Origin: Bolinopsis microptera
Taxonomy: Eukaryota; Ctenophora; Tentaculata; Lobata; Bolinopsidae
NCBI RefSeq assembly: GCF_026151205.1
Contig: NC_087078.1
Coordinates: 6,715,675 to 6,779,674, forward strand
Direction of reading: 5' to 3'
DNA: 64,000 nt
A program made the translations under genes and the position numbers. Each line of letters starts with the position of its first letter. Position 1 is the first letter of the stretch. Below, in pieces: positions 1 through 12,200 of the stretch. Below the pieces are notes generated by a model. It saw nothing but the letters and a program-made list of their open reading frames with translations, had not been told where the DNA came from and did no database searches.

Positions 1-2797
1 TTATACTCAGAAAAACGACCACGATTGCTGAGTGCTGACCACAGTCCACATCCACAATTTTGTTCATCTGTTCAAGGCTTTAAGTTTAGCCCTCGTGGCG
101 TAGGCCGTAGATGTTGGCCGTTGGTTTTATTTAATTTGAATTTGATCGTTTTTTACTGATTTCGGCCGAAAAAACCCAAGACACCTAAGTGTGACCTATG
201 GCATAAACATTATTGATTCGTCAGAGACTGAAAAGAACTGGAGAAAAGCACATTCGGCGTTTTGATTTGTGCCCATTACATTATGTGCATTATGTGTTAC
301 TGAGACCAGCGACCGGACGACAATATGGGAAATTTCCCGGTCTGAAATCGTAAGACAATTAATATTGTCCTGTTTCACTTGATCTCACAGTAAGATTCTC
401 ACTCACACCAGAAAATAAATAGCATTAGTTTCGCCCAAAAAGGCAGCCAAACTTCACGATGTGTTTCATCAAATTTCAAAACCACTTTAGTCCAATATGC
501 TAAGTATGATAACACAGTGTTGCGAAGTAAGATATATTATATATATATATTTTGTTGCTGTACTCCTACACATTAAAAGTCGGTATATATATATATATAT
601 TTAGAAGGATCCTGGTAGAGATAGACCTATCTATATCTTTGACTTTAGTAGTTTTAAATCATTCATTTCTCTGGGCTTAAGTGACCTTCGACTGTGCAGT
701 TAACCGCAAATAATGATTCGCTCGCAAAGATGAGAGTTGTATTAAAGTTAGCTTACAGTTCGGCTACTGCTGGTGGCTCGATTTGGGTAATTCCGTGTGA
801 TGTGACTTGCTTTCTTTACTTATCCGGGGCATAAATTAATTGAAATATGATCGATATTAATTTGTTCTCTTGCCCGTTCATTTTGACCTTTTCAGGCATT
901 TGAGAGCTATGCTATTTATATATTATGTCCGGTAGAACATATTAGTGATTTCTCATTTATCAATACTCTTTCTGTAACTGTCTAATTCCACCGATAGTTA
1001 AGTTAATAATTTGTCACTCGCGACAAATTCTGTCAAAACTGTGAAATCTTGACACAGGAAATTAAATGAATCAATGTTCAATATGCGCTGTGTTTAGCGA
1101 TACAAACTTGCTGCAGCACAACTTTTGCTAATGAAAATATTAGCTTAAGTATCTACTTTACCCATCAGAACGGTGTTTACTGTTTACAGGTAAATTACAT
1201 TTAAACATCGAATAACCAGATGTCCTGCCCGCAGGGGACTCACAATCTTGTTTCAAGTGTACTTATGTTACAATTAACTCTATCACAGTAATTAAACAGA
1301 TCAAACAAATTACAACACTACAAATCTATTACATTTATTGGGTATTTAAACAGGTAAAAGCCTATCCAATTCCTGGCTCCATAACATGAAGGCCTCGTTT
1401 TTATTTATATTGAAAAGCACTAATAACTAAAACAGTAAAACTAACCTGAACCTCTGAAGAACTGGCAGTTACACCCACTCTATCTCCAGTGAATCCTCTG
1501 AAAATTTAACGTATCGTTTGGAGAGAATTTGTCAGTTTAACCTGGTAGTGGTAACTACTTCCCTGACGTCTGGTTTTTAAGTGACCTGCGTGCAATTTCT
1601 GACTCAGTTCGGGTTACCAACTGCAGTTTTCACTTGTCAGGTCCCATTATGGTGGTAGATTAAGATGAACAGAAAGTTTTGGTTCCTTTAATTTCAAATA
1701 TGATGATAAATTCTGTGTGATTACAAAATGCACAATATTCATTGGTCCGGCTTGAGATATTACCTGTAAATGAAATCCAGTCTTATCCAATCACAGTCCG
1801 AATAGTAAATACGTCTGGAGACATGTATATATTTATCTGGAGACATGTATTTTCTTCAACAGCATCGCACAATATTGAACACTTAACAGGCTCTTTATAC
1901 GGGTTTTTTCGATAAACGGGATCAGAATTCTTCAAAAACTCATACTCCGAACAGGTCCTTACTTCGAGTTCGTATCTTGTCTAGTCTCCTAAACGGCTGC
2001 TTTTTTGTATTAATAAGCTTCGACCTAAAGGAAATGTGTGTCATTAAATTATTATTCCCATTAAAATTATAGCGCAGAGAAATATGTGTGCATACTGCAT
2101 ATGTTTTTCATTAGAACCAGATAATTGCTTTCACAAATCTCTCTTTAGTAATCCGTTAAATTGTTAAACCTAAAATTCCTCTTTCAACCGTACATTATGC
2201 ACATATTCAGTTAAATTTAACTTACATAACTAAAACAGGAAATAAAATTAACAGATCTCATTGGTTTCTTGGGATCTTGAACCTCTTACCTGTTAAGCAA
2301 GTAAACCGGGTGCCTCTACTAAAGATATAAAAGTGGTCCAGTTTTAAAGTAACCCTCGTCTGATCTCAACTTGTCTGAACCTCCTCTCACTGTGCGCTTC
2401 TGCTTGGTTCCTGCAGTTTTCAGTATATTATCATGGCAAATCATGGAGTTCAGGTGTATTTATTATTAATCTTGTGCTGATAAAGTTCTGACTCTCACCC
2501 AATCAGGAGGGTCAGATGTGTTTATCAACATACCCAAACATATCACGTGATCCGCTCGAACTTCAAAATAACGGTCGTGTTTTTACTCATTAGATACGCG
2601 ACATTAAATTAGTTTATATAGTGTCATTCGAATCTGTAGAGAATTCTTCTAAATACAACACCACGTGGATATGGTGCAAGTCACTAAAAATGCTTCTGTT
2701 CGACTCTTTATAAACACTGGTTTACCCTGCAAAAACGTGACAAAAAACATCTTATTTTCATACGCGACATCATGCTCATTGTAAATTATATGTTGTG

Positions 2798-3055
2798 TTA
2801 GTTGAGACTTGGGAGAATCCTTCTAAATCTTTCAAACCTGTTATGACTAATAGAACTTTTAGAACCTTCTACGACATTCTGAAGTTGACTTATTAGCGGC
2901 GAATCAACGTGGTAAAAAAGTGGTAATTGTGGAGTTATCTGACGTAGGAAATTTTGGGATCCCTCTGGGCTCTGGGTTGATTTCTGAAATTTGTCCCGAC
3001 CATCTCCCGTTGAAATCATTTTGTTGCGAATTATTTCCGACAAAGACTTTGACAT
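2798..3055 (-). CDS. Possible small ORF or exon, 85 codons
   Basis: This is an isolated 85-codon frame that starts MSKSLSEIIRNKM and ends RFRRILPSLN. Its amino-acid mix is ordinary for a protein (charged, no homopolymers) and does not come from a repeat. I recognise no domain, signal peptide or membrane segment. No neighbouring exon with matching phase was found, so it may be chance, a lone exon, or a decayed gene. It is kept only as a low-confidence entry because the surrounding 7 kb has nothing better. Confidence 0.2.
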   Translation of the reverse strand: MSKSLSEIIRNKMISTGDGRDKFQKSTQSPEGSQNFLRQITPQLPLFYHVDSPLISQLQNVVEGSKSSISHNRFERFRRILPSLN

Positions 3056-6000
3056 ATTTTACTGTACTTATAACTTCATAATTGATTACTTGTGAAACTA
3101 GCCTTCTCTTGAAGTTAAAGTGGAATTTTAATTTTTACTAATTGTAATTATTTCCTATTGTTTCCTCGGCCCTCGTTCAATACTCCATTGCTTTAGCTAA
3201 GTCTATGACAAAGGCATTAAATTTAATTATGCTAATACCTCTTTATAGATCAAACATAAAGTCATAAGAAATACGGATGCCTAGTACTTGGCGGAACAAA
3301 TAACAATATAAATATTATGTTAAAACATTTACTAGTTCTTTGAGAGTGCGCTATTCAAAACGTGACTTATACTCACTTGTTTAACTCATTAAACTATTGA
3401 ATAAAGCTGGTCTTAACACGAACCGGACAGTCATTCCTAAATCTGACCCATCACAAACATGCAATTAATCCTTTCAATGCTATATTTGCCATGCCGATTG
3501 CCGACGTGACAGTGTGTTACAGTTTGTACTTTGTTCTAGCAAATATTTTGGAGACACTTATTCACTGTTTCATTTAGGGGGCATCGTCATTATTTGCCAT
3601 CGACTGGTAAATGCGATTCATTAGCAGTAAAATTTCAATTAGTTACTGTGCAGCATGTTTCAAATCGAATGAAATTTTGCATAGTGTAAAACTAAAATTG
3701 GAGTTCTATCTTTCATGTTCCGCAGTACAGGTATGCTCAATTTAATATTGAACAATATGCTATAAAAGTATAAAGTTATAAGCCTCAAACGTGAAATATG
3801 GCTACGTTGTGAGCCTAAACGTTACCATAGTAATATATACTTCTCCTCCTCCTAACCCCAAATAAGCCAAGTTATTCATAAATCAGACCCACTCTGAACA
3901 TGCCAACGATCCGATAAGGGTTATATCTCAAAATGTAATAGTAATATCTTATGCCGACTTAATAAATATCAATATCATGAGAGTTTGTTGCAGTTTGTTC
4001 ATGTAAAAATATAATAAGATTCTCGGGTAAAAGACATATCACAATTTTTCCATCGACTGATAAATTCGAATCTGTTGTGGTAAGATTTTAAGTTAGCTGA
4101 AAACGATTTATTTGAAAGCTTCTGGAACAAACCTGTCACTCTTATCTTTCCAGAACCCCCTCCAGTACTAAAAGTAAGCGGTTAAGATAAATCAAAATTA
4201 CACCCCCGTATCATTTGAATTATTTTCCATCTTTCCGACAAGTTTTGTTTCCTTTTAAAAACATTTAATTTCGCTGGAATATTAGCAGAAACCGACAATT
4301 TCTCGTTATAGTGATGAATTTTGAAGATATTTTCCGATCTGCTAGTACAATTAACCTCAACTTGATCGAATAATATTACTTCCCTGGCTTATTATACCAT
4401 TAACTTCATGCATAACATTTACCGGTTAAAATTCGATGGTCACTGTAGCACCATTTCTACAAGGTAACAAGATGAACCTTATAACTTTCACCACTACGGT
4501 GACATGTGCATTGCGCCCCCGGGTTTATTGTCCTTATTAAATTAGCTAGTAGTATGAGGGGGTAAGTGTAAACATTTTAGTACGTACGAGGAGGAGCCAA
4601 TAATCTGATGATATTTTGTGATAAGATATTCGGAGATTTATAGCTATCCCGGCATCACACGCTTCAGCTTGTGCCAGAGTAGATTGAAATAACGGGTGTG
4701 TTTAAGAATTCAGTATTTGATTGCACGAGAGAGTCGGCCAAGATAAGTTGGAGTGTATTGGTCTGCTGGGGTAAGTCATGTGACCTTAAAACTCTCCTTT
4801 TCATGCCGTCACTTGCATGACCCGGGGAAAATTTAATCAGGTGTATCCTTATTATCGATATTTTCACCGATTTTGGCACAATATTTCAGTCTGAACCAGT
4901 GAGTATTGCAAACGTTTACACCAGCACATAGAATCATGGGTAGATTTAATCTGATAAATCGATATTTTCACGCGATGCTATCACGAGTTTGGCAATCAAA
5001 CTAACATGGTGGACATGATCAGCCGGTGACATGAAGTTGTTACTTGCTTGTACATTGCTGTCCCAACAAATCGCTAGTCCATCAGCTGACACCGTACAAT
5101 CAGCCTCCGATCAATATTAGACGAAATTGATTAATCATCATCAGATCCTATGATCATGTTCGCTCCATTTCATTTGCAGTTCCGTGGAGTATATCGTTAA
5201 TTCGTATCTCTAATAAGTAAGGGACCGAGGTCTCAGGTATTTATCTTTATGTTCCCAGCTACCCTCTTAAGACAGTGACGACTGGTAGGATTAATCATTA
5301 ATTTTGAGCATTTTATCATAGGTTTGAGTTGACATACACCCAAGAAATTCCCCCGTTTCTAGTATTGTTGATTTTGAGCATTAAATCATGGTTGCTTTTA
5401 AGATTAAAAAACCCCAAATCATTTATTAATCCCCTTCCCCCTCCCTCCCCCCACCCCCCTTCGCCCCACGTACAACTTCCCAGTTGTAGTTGTACGTGGT
5501 GTGGTAGTTTACTAATCAGCCTGAGCACATAATCACATATATAATATTATTACGAGTATAGGAGTTCTGTGGTATTTAATCAAAATCTGTTAGCTTATGG
5601 CACTGCTCGGTCGAGAAGTAGTAACCGCTTTCAGCAAATTATCAACTGAATCTTGGAAAAGGTGGAGATTTTGTCATTTTCTGGAGCCTGTCTCAATGTA
5701 TTCCGGCAAATTGTCAAATGATTCATAGAATTAGAATACCCCGAACATGATGTCAATATTCGGAATGACACTGAATGAGAGTGAATGACATCTCATTCTA
5801 TAAGATATTGGGAGGATGTCGGGGAGAATCCTATAATTACCACACAGATTATGTTGATGGTAAAACATGGGGTATCCCGAGACTATCTTTCTATTCGTAA
5901 AATCTACCCTAGGTTCAGTATGGACAGCTAGGTCAGTGTATTATTTTACTGTTATTATTCATCAGACACTGTGGCCATTGAACTAGGAGAGGTTGTAGAT

Positions 6001-6767
6001 TGCATATAAAATCCGTTGGTGATGATCGCTCCAACGACTAGAAGGAATTTTCAAAAGAACAATTACAGTCATATACTGCTTATCTTGCAAGAGTTAGTGC
6101 GAACGATTTAATCGGCGGATTTAATCACTTTTTCTGTCACATATGCTGGGTAACTGGAAGATTAGTGAGCGACAGTTTTTGCTCGTTTCGAAATTAAGCA
6201 GCCAGTCTTGCGTAATATTTAAAAGCTTGAAATTGCAATTATAGTATGGCACCAAAAACCGGAAATTTTGAGGCCAACTTTTCGTTGCTGTGACAATTAC
6301 ATGTCTACCTCCACCTTGTTTCTGCCATGTGCCAAACGAAGGTGACACCTCCAAATCAAGATGTTGGGAGTATATAACGCACGTTTACAGCATCAGCTGT
6401 AATAGCAATTGTGACTTGCCAAAATCCACTGCACGGATTCAAATGTCATTAAATCAGCTGCCAACATTGACAGTCATGGGTTTTTCTCGAACCAACAGAT
6501 CTCTAAATCTCACATATTTGCGGCTGCGACCAGCTTGTGCAATGTAGCCAATAGAAGCCCATTTCGTCAATAATTTATAGTTATATTAATTTACGTCTAC
6601 ATCTAAGATCAAAATGTCATATTTTGTTTCCGGTCGACGTCCTTCAGGCTTCAGGGTTCAGCATTTCAATTTCATTAAAGCGCATCAAATCATTTAATGG
6701 CATTTAGCGATGTAACCGTTATCATACGCATTGATATATTAATAAACATATATAAAATTCCCGGGAT

Positions 6768-6808
6768 TACTTCGTGTCCGTCTGGTTTACTTCGTGTCCG
6801 TCTGGTTT
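6768..6808. repeat. Two-copy 20-bp tandem duplication
   Basis: The unit TTACTTCGTGTCCGTCTGGT occurs twice back to back with no mismatch. It lies about 210 bases upstream of the GPCR start codon. No function is evident. Confidence 0.8.
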
Positions 6809-7019
6809 CTCAATTTGAATTTAAGCTGTTTAAATAGTACTTAAATAAAGCTGGTGCCAACTTTGTTAGTCTTGTTCTGGTTATTTATTACTTTTGTAAA
6901 CTCTTTCAAAGTCTGACTACGATTTATATAATAGCATTACAACAACAATTACACCACTTGTATTCGTTTAAGAAACACTTCTTAAGTTACTTAGTCTTAC
7001 AATATCACCCCATCAGGAT

Positions 7020-8288
7020 ATGAACGGGACAGAAGGACTGGTATCAGGGCTTACCAGCACCACCTCACTGGATGTAGTTATAGGCCCCGCTACAACCCCC
7101 CTGATAGACGTGGTGTCAGGTCCCACAACTACCCTGGAGGTGATGACAGTCATACTGATCCTCTCCCTCATGATCCTAGGAATCCACTTTAACTCCCTGG
7201 TCCTGTATATGTTCTGCAAACACCGTCATTACCGTCTCCCCTCCCGACTCCAGCTATTCTCCCTGGCTGTCGACGATATCGGAACTGCTATCTTTGTGGA
7301 GCCCATGGTCATTTCCATGTTCTACAAGATTGAACTCTTCGCCCAGAACAATGTTCTCTGTAGAATCTTCTCGAACCTTCTGCACATTTTCCCCTGGGGC
7401 TCCATCATCAGTTTAATGGTTCTCAGCTTCACCAGGGTCGTCATCGTGCTCTATCCTCTAGCCTACAAGATCTGGGTGACTCGGAGGAGAGTGGTGCATG
7501 TCATAGTTGCTAAGTACTTGTTTATAGGCATCTTCCTGACCGTCTCCAACCCGCTGTGGACGTTCATCTTCATCCCGAGCGTACAGTCCTGTTTCGTGAG
7601 CTACACGGGGACGGTTAACGACCACGTGCCCCACGTTAACGTGATCCCCTATATCATCCTGATGGGGAGTGTGATAATAGTGCTGCTGTCTGGTGTGGTG
7701 CTGGCACAGTTCTGTGGGATACCCTGTAGTAGGGGGGTCGGGGGAGGCCTGGCTAAACACAGAGCCCAGATGCCAGGGATAGCTAGAGAGCTGCTCCTTT
7801 TAGTAGCAGTTTACCTCTTGACCACTTTCTCTGTTCCTATGGTAGCCCTGAAGCGCTATCTCAACTTCAACCTCTCCCCTCAGGGGGAAGTGGTGTTCGC
7901 TCAGGTTGCCAAGGTGCTGTTCTATGTCGGCCCAGTCGCTAACCCTGTGATCTACGCACTGAGACGAGGTGAGTATCGGGACACACTAGCCTCTTCTTTT
8001 AAGCTCACTATCAGCGCCAGACGAATAGTCCGGGAGAGAACCACGGCAAAGAACGAGCTGGTAATCGACACCGAGCTGAATCATCATCAACAGAAGGGGA
8101 TCTGTAAGGTCAAGTTGAGGAGAGGATCCTCAGAGAATCAGCTACGAGCAGAGCGGAGTATTGAGCTTGAGGATATCACTGTTCGGAGGAAGTCGACTCT
8201 CTATCTCCGCAAGAAGTCTTATAATGTGCGCTTGCCAAAGGGTGGGTTCATTTTCAAGAACAATGCTGCACCTCACGGTTATGATTGA
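7020..8288 (+). CDS. Class A (rhodopsin-like) G protein-coupled receptor, single exon
   Basis: This intronless 422-aa frame has seven hydrophobic segments and class A landmarks. The N-terminus has an N-glycosylation sequon at N2 and a Thr-rich stretch with a repeated LDVV/IDVV...GP...TT pattern. N58 (GIHFNSLV) marks TM1 and D85 (LAVDD) is the TM2 sodium-site Asp. C114 before TM3 and C191 in the second outer loop can form the usual disulfide. The TM3 DRY motif is T138-R139-V140. TM6 has FSVP (270-273) instead of CWxP, and TM7 carries NPVIY (308-312). A basic tail of about 105 residues follows. It should sit in the plasma membrane and couple to G proteins. The ligand cannot be told from sequence. 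Start chosen at ATG 7020, the first in frame, giving a short extracellular N-terminus. The degenerate DRY and CWxP motifs are common in lineage-expanded invertebrate orphan receptors. Confidence 0.93.
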   Translation: MNGTEGLVSGLTSTTSLDVVIGPATTPLIDVVSGPTTTLEVMTVILILSLMILGIHFNSLVLYMFCKHRHYRLPSRLQLFSLAVDDIGTAIFVEPMVISMFYKIELFAQNNVLCRIFSNLLHIFPWGSIISLMVLSFTRVVIVLYPLAYKIWVTRRRVVHVIVAKYLFIGIFLTVSNPLWTFIFIPSVQSCFVSYTGTVNDHVPHVNVIPYIILMGSVIIVLLSGVVLAQFCGIPCSRGVGGGLAKHRAQMPGIARELLLLVAVYLLTTFSVPMVALKRYLNFNLSPQGEVVFAQVAKVLFYVGPVANPVIYALRRGEYRDTLASSFKLTISARRIVRERTTAKNELVIDTELNHHQQKGICKVKLRRGSSENQLRAERSIELEDITVRRKSTLYLRKKSYNVRLPKGGFIFKNNAAPHGYD

Positions 8289-9242
8289 GATGTGAACATT
8301 AGCCCGAGTCAGGCTGACAATTTAAAGACACTTAACAAAATTTATAGTTTTCAGGGCATCAAACGCTGCCCGCTGGCATATGATTACAGCAAATCCTAAC
8401 ATTATTATTGGAACTAAGAAACAATATACACTGGCCTCACGCATCCTTAAGTGAGCAGTAAATTATGAAGCGGCATAATTTGAAGTTGTAGTTATAGACA
8501 GAAAGGAAAAATGAAATAGAAAACTGGCGGCTACCTGATAAGAGACCATCCTGTCGAGGAGAGGCTCGATTATCGCTTCATTCACTGTTCTTCATTTTAC
8601 TTTTTCTTGATCTGTAATCACCTACATGTTCATAAACTGCTGAACATTGTTTTGGTTGTAAAGTTGAGTATTGTTGTGTTTTTGTTTATTAATTCATATA
8701 TTTGTGATGGTAAGAAAATGTAAAGTCTGTATTATTTTTCGAAGCCGGAGGTTCTCGAACATCCCTCTTCAAACAAGTCATCTGTGTCATTCTTTTAAAA
8801 ATTATATTGAGTCAAATCAAAGTCGAAATTCGAATAATCTCCATTAGAATTGATCTCCATTAGAATTGATACAATTTCAAAATAACATAGACGGGAGAAA
8901 AATCTTAAAACAATAATAAATCTATAATCTGGAAACACGGCAAAATGTTTACTGCATCATGACGTAAACATGTAGTTAAAAAGGTATTATAGACAAAGTC
9001 AATGAATGGGGTCAGAATGGTTTAGAGTTCAGAAATAATTCTTTGTGAAATTGGTCGATGCTTGTAAATTCTATTACTTTTTCAAGTGATTGAGTGTCAT
9101 GTAGGTTTGGACCGGGTAAAAACAATAATTTATCATTAAAAATGTCATCATGGTAAAACACATAGGGCTAAAATTACCTAAGAATGCAATTTCAATTGAG
9201 GTTCAGATTCTACAAAAAACAATCGCAACATCGAGTCAAGTA
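8289..9242. other. Intergenic, no gene seen
   Basis: This AT-rich stretch lies between the GPCR stop and the stop of the convergent minus-strand gene. It contains a short direct repeat (CTCCATTAGAATTGAT, twice near 8840-8870). No exon is recognised. Confidence 0.5.
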
Positions 9243-12200
9243 CTAAACAAATGCCCCAAAGTATCTCAACAAAATTACCCATCTTACAACTACCCCAGTC
9301 CTCAAACTCTCCCCCGAACCCTTCAAACCCCCCGCCTTCTCCTCTTCAATAATCCCTGCCAGCTCCTTGGCATCTTGCAAATACAACCTCTCAGAGAAGC
9401 TGGGTGGCACTACAGTCCCCCTGATGGTACACTGAGGCCAGGGGCACCCCCGGGTGTTGAAAACAGCAATACTTTTCTGGTAGGACGACCAGTAACTGGT
9501 GGTGTTTAGGTGTTTGAGGAGGGAGAAACAGATCGGGCAGTCGCTGTGTACTTTGTTGAGAGGATCAGCGTAGTTACACCATTCTCTCCTGAGGGAGATC
9601 TTAGTTACTAAGTGAAATTGAAACAGATCGGGCAGTCGTCGGATTTGCACTATTCTCTCCTGGGGGAGATGTTAGTTACTAAGTGAAATTGAAACAGATC
9701 GGGCAGTCGTCGGATTTGCACTATTCTCTCCTGGGGGAGATGTTAGTTACTAAGTGAAAGTGAATGTGAAACAGATCGGGCAGTCGTCGGATTTGCACCA
9801 TTCTCTCCTGGGGGAGATGTTAGTTACTAAGTGAAAGTGAAAGTGAAACAGATCGGGCAGTCGTCAAATTTGCACCATTCTCTCTGGGGGAGATATCATA
9901 TGCCAAGTAACATGTGCTCTGTATTCTGTCGAGAAGATCTAGATAGTTGGACCATTGTTAGTCCCCCTAAAGTCTACCTCAAAGTCTACCCTTATTGGCA
10001 GAGCTTCTTGGATATTGCCAAGATCTGGCCTAAGAAATTCGAGCTTTTAGTGTAATTCTACTGCAGTTTCAAACTTTTATTATAATTCTACTGCGGCTTG
10101 GAGCCTTCAACAGCAACCTTTTTACTATCATTAAATTAATTCGGTTGGGGGATTTAAAAGGGTTCTGTAGAACGATATCTTACTACTCATTATGTTAAAA
10201 GGTTTCCGGTATTTAAGTACCCGTTTAATTTGGCTCCAAACATTAGAGCATTAGGATGCCTTTTGATATTTAACTTGACAGGTGGTTTAACAGTCAAGGT
10301 GTCAATAATCTTATATTATAACCCACTTAGGGGCCATCTACTTAGGACGTCCGCCAAAATCGCACATTTTCAGACCACCCCCCTCCCCCTGTCCGGGTGT
10401 GTCCGAATTTTCAAAACCATCCCCTCCCTATTTGCCGGACGTCCTAAGTAGATGGCCCCTTTTATAGCCCACTTGTAACTTACCCAATATATTTAGGCAT
10501 GGCCTCCATGTAGTAATCTAAGTTGTACTGGTGTAGTTCTGCTAGGAGTTTGTCAGCGAGGGAGGTTGAGTTGTACTCCTTCAGGGTATCATTGTTACAA
10601 TTCAATCTTTTCAGACACGCTCCGTACTCTCTGACGAAGAAGGGTTAGGAAGAAATCGAACATTCGTTTACAGTAGTTATTGAAATTAAACAATAATCAG
10701 GCATAAGAGATGGAATTGTCCAAAGCAGGTAGCTATGAATTGCACTGCAAAATAATGAGTAACATATACATCATACAGTTATTTAATTGTGATATGAATG
10801 TAATGAATTGGTTTCTGACGAAAAGATGGTGACGAATAAGTAACAGTTTCTCACTTCCGATGTGTACAGGAATCCTCCTTTGTAGAGTATCTGAAGTCTC
10901 TAATCTCGGAGTCCCACAGCCAGTTCAGATTAGATGTGAAGTAGTACCGAGAGAACCGCCTCCCTACCATATGCCTCCACCGGCATTCAGACAGGTTCCA
11001 GATACTGCACTCTTCTAGATCTGCGGGGGTCGCATTTTGGTTTGAAATTAGAAGTTGTGAGTTAATCTCACACTAAAAAAGGGTCAAGATAATACCTACG
11101 AGGAGTTCTGGAAATGGTGGAGGGCAGGATCAAATAGCTGTCATTAAGAATGACATATAAGATTCAAAGAAAACACAAATAAAAAACCTCTCATCACTTT
11201 GCTTCTCCTGTCTAGTCTCCATTGAAGGTGAGTCTTTTCACATCTGTGCTGTACAAGGAAACTCGTAGCTCTCCTGGCACCACTTCTGATATCCCTCTTT
11301 GTCCCCGGGTTCTCACAGTCTGACCAGATAGTTTTTGTTAATTAGTTAATCACTTAACAAGCTCATAAGCTAATTAGTTTATAGGTAAATTATTACTAGC
11401 AAAATGCTTACGAAGACACTCATATAAATAACGTCTTCAAAAACTGAAAATGGGAGAATACTAGTATTCATATGTTTTTAACACAGAAGTTCACACTATG
11501 ATTAAATACCAGTAATCTCAATAGAATCAAAGCAGATGAGCTGAAAGAGGGCCATATCACAGTTGTTTCTGGGATGTTTAGGGGGCTTCCAGGTCATCCC
11601 ACTCAAGTAAGATAATGAACCCATCATCAGGAACTCATCTTCAGGTGATCCACTAAATGGAAACGCGTAATACAGCTCTGTAATGATCAATATTAAGGTT
11701 TGCTATACAACTATCTAGCGAAGATATTTAAATATAAATCAAATATCTCTGATAGTAAAGGGCCATCTACTAAGGACGTCCGCCAAAATCGCAGATTTTC
11801 AGACCCCCCTCCCCCTGTCCGGGTGTGTCCGGATTTTCAGAAACCACCCCCTCCCCCAGTCCGGATTTGTCCGAAATCCCAAAACCAGCTCCTCCCTATT
11901 TGCCGGACGTCCTAAGTATATGGCCCCTTTCTTATAACATGAAATTTGAAAATAATAATCAAGGGAAAGAGAAAGTGAAACTTGTGACGCTAACCTTTCC
12001 AATACCACCAAGTGTGGTCGGTAGTGAAGCCGGAGCACCTTTCTCTGATACCCCCCTTACAATCTGTACGTGTTAACCGCTTCTGTAAGCAGTAGTTTTA
12101 ATAAAGGTTTAATTAGCTTTTGATATCAAAATTAGGGGGATGATCAGCGATAATAAAAAATAAGAAAGAATTCAGAAGCTTTTAGGCGTATTGAAAATGT

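Larger units (their letters stand above)
1..7019. other. Gene-poor AT-rich flank
   Basis: I find no reading frame or splice-consistent exon series here that I would defend. Small features seen are two short (TA)n tracts near 535-550 and 583-600, a pyrimidine-rich block at 5430-5470 followed by a short hairpin (CGTACAACT / AGTTGTACG, about 5468-5495), and a tandem copy of a 20-base unit at 6768-6808. A start codon at 2434 followed six codons later by GTGTAT could be a first exon, but no continuation was found. Confidence 0.5.

Noticed and set aside
5316-5532. Opposing ~70-codon frames with Pro-rich or Gly-rich peptide
   Set aside because: They arise from the C-rich tract at 5430-5470. No splice sites or domain.
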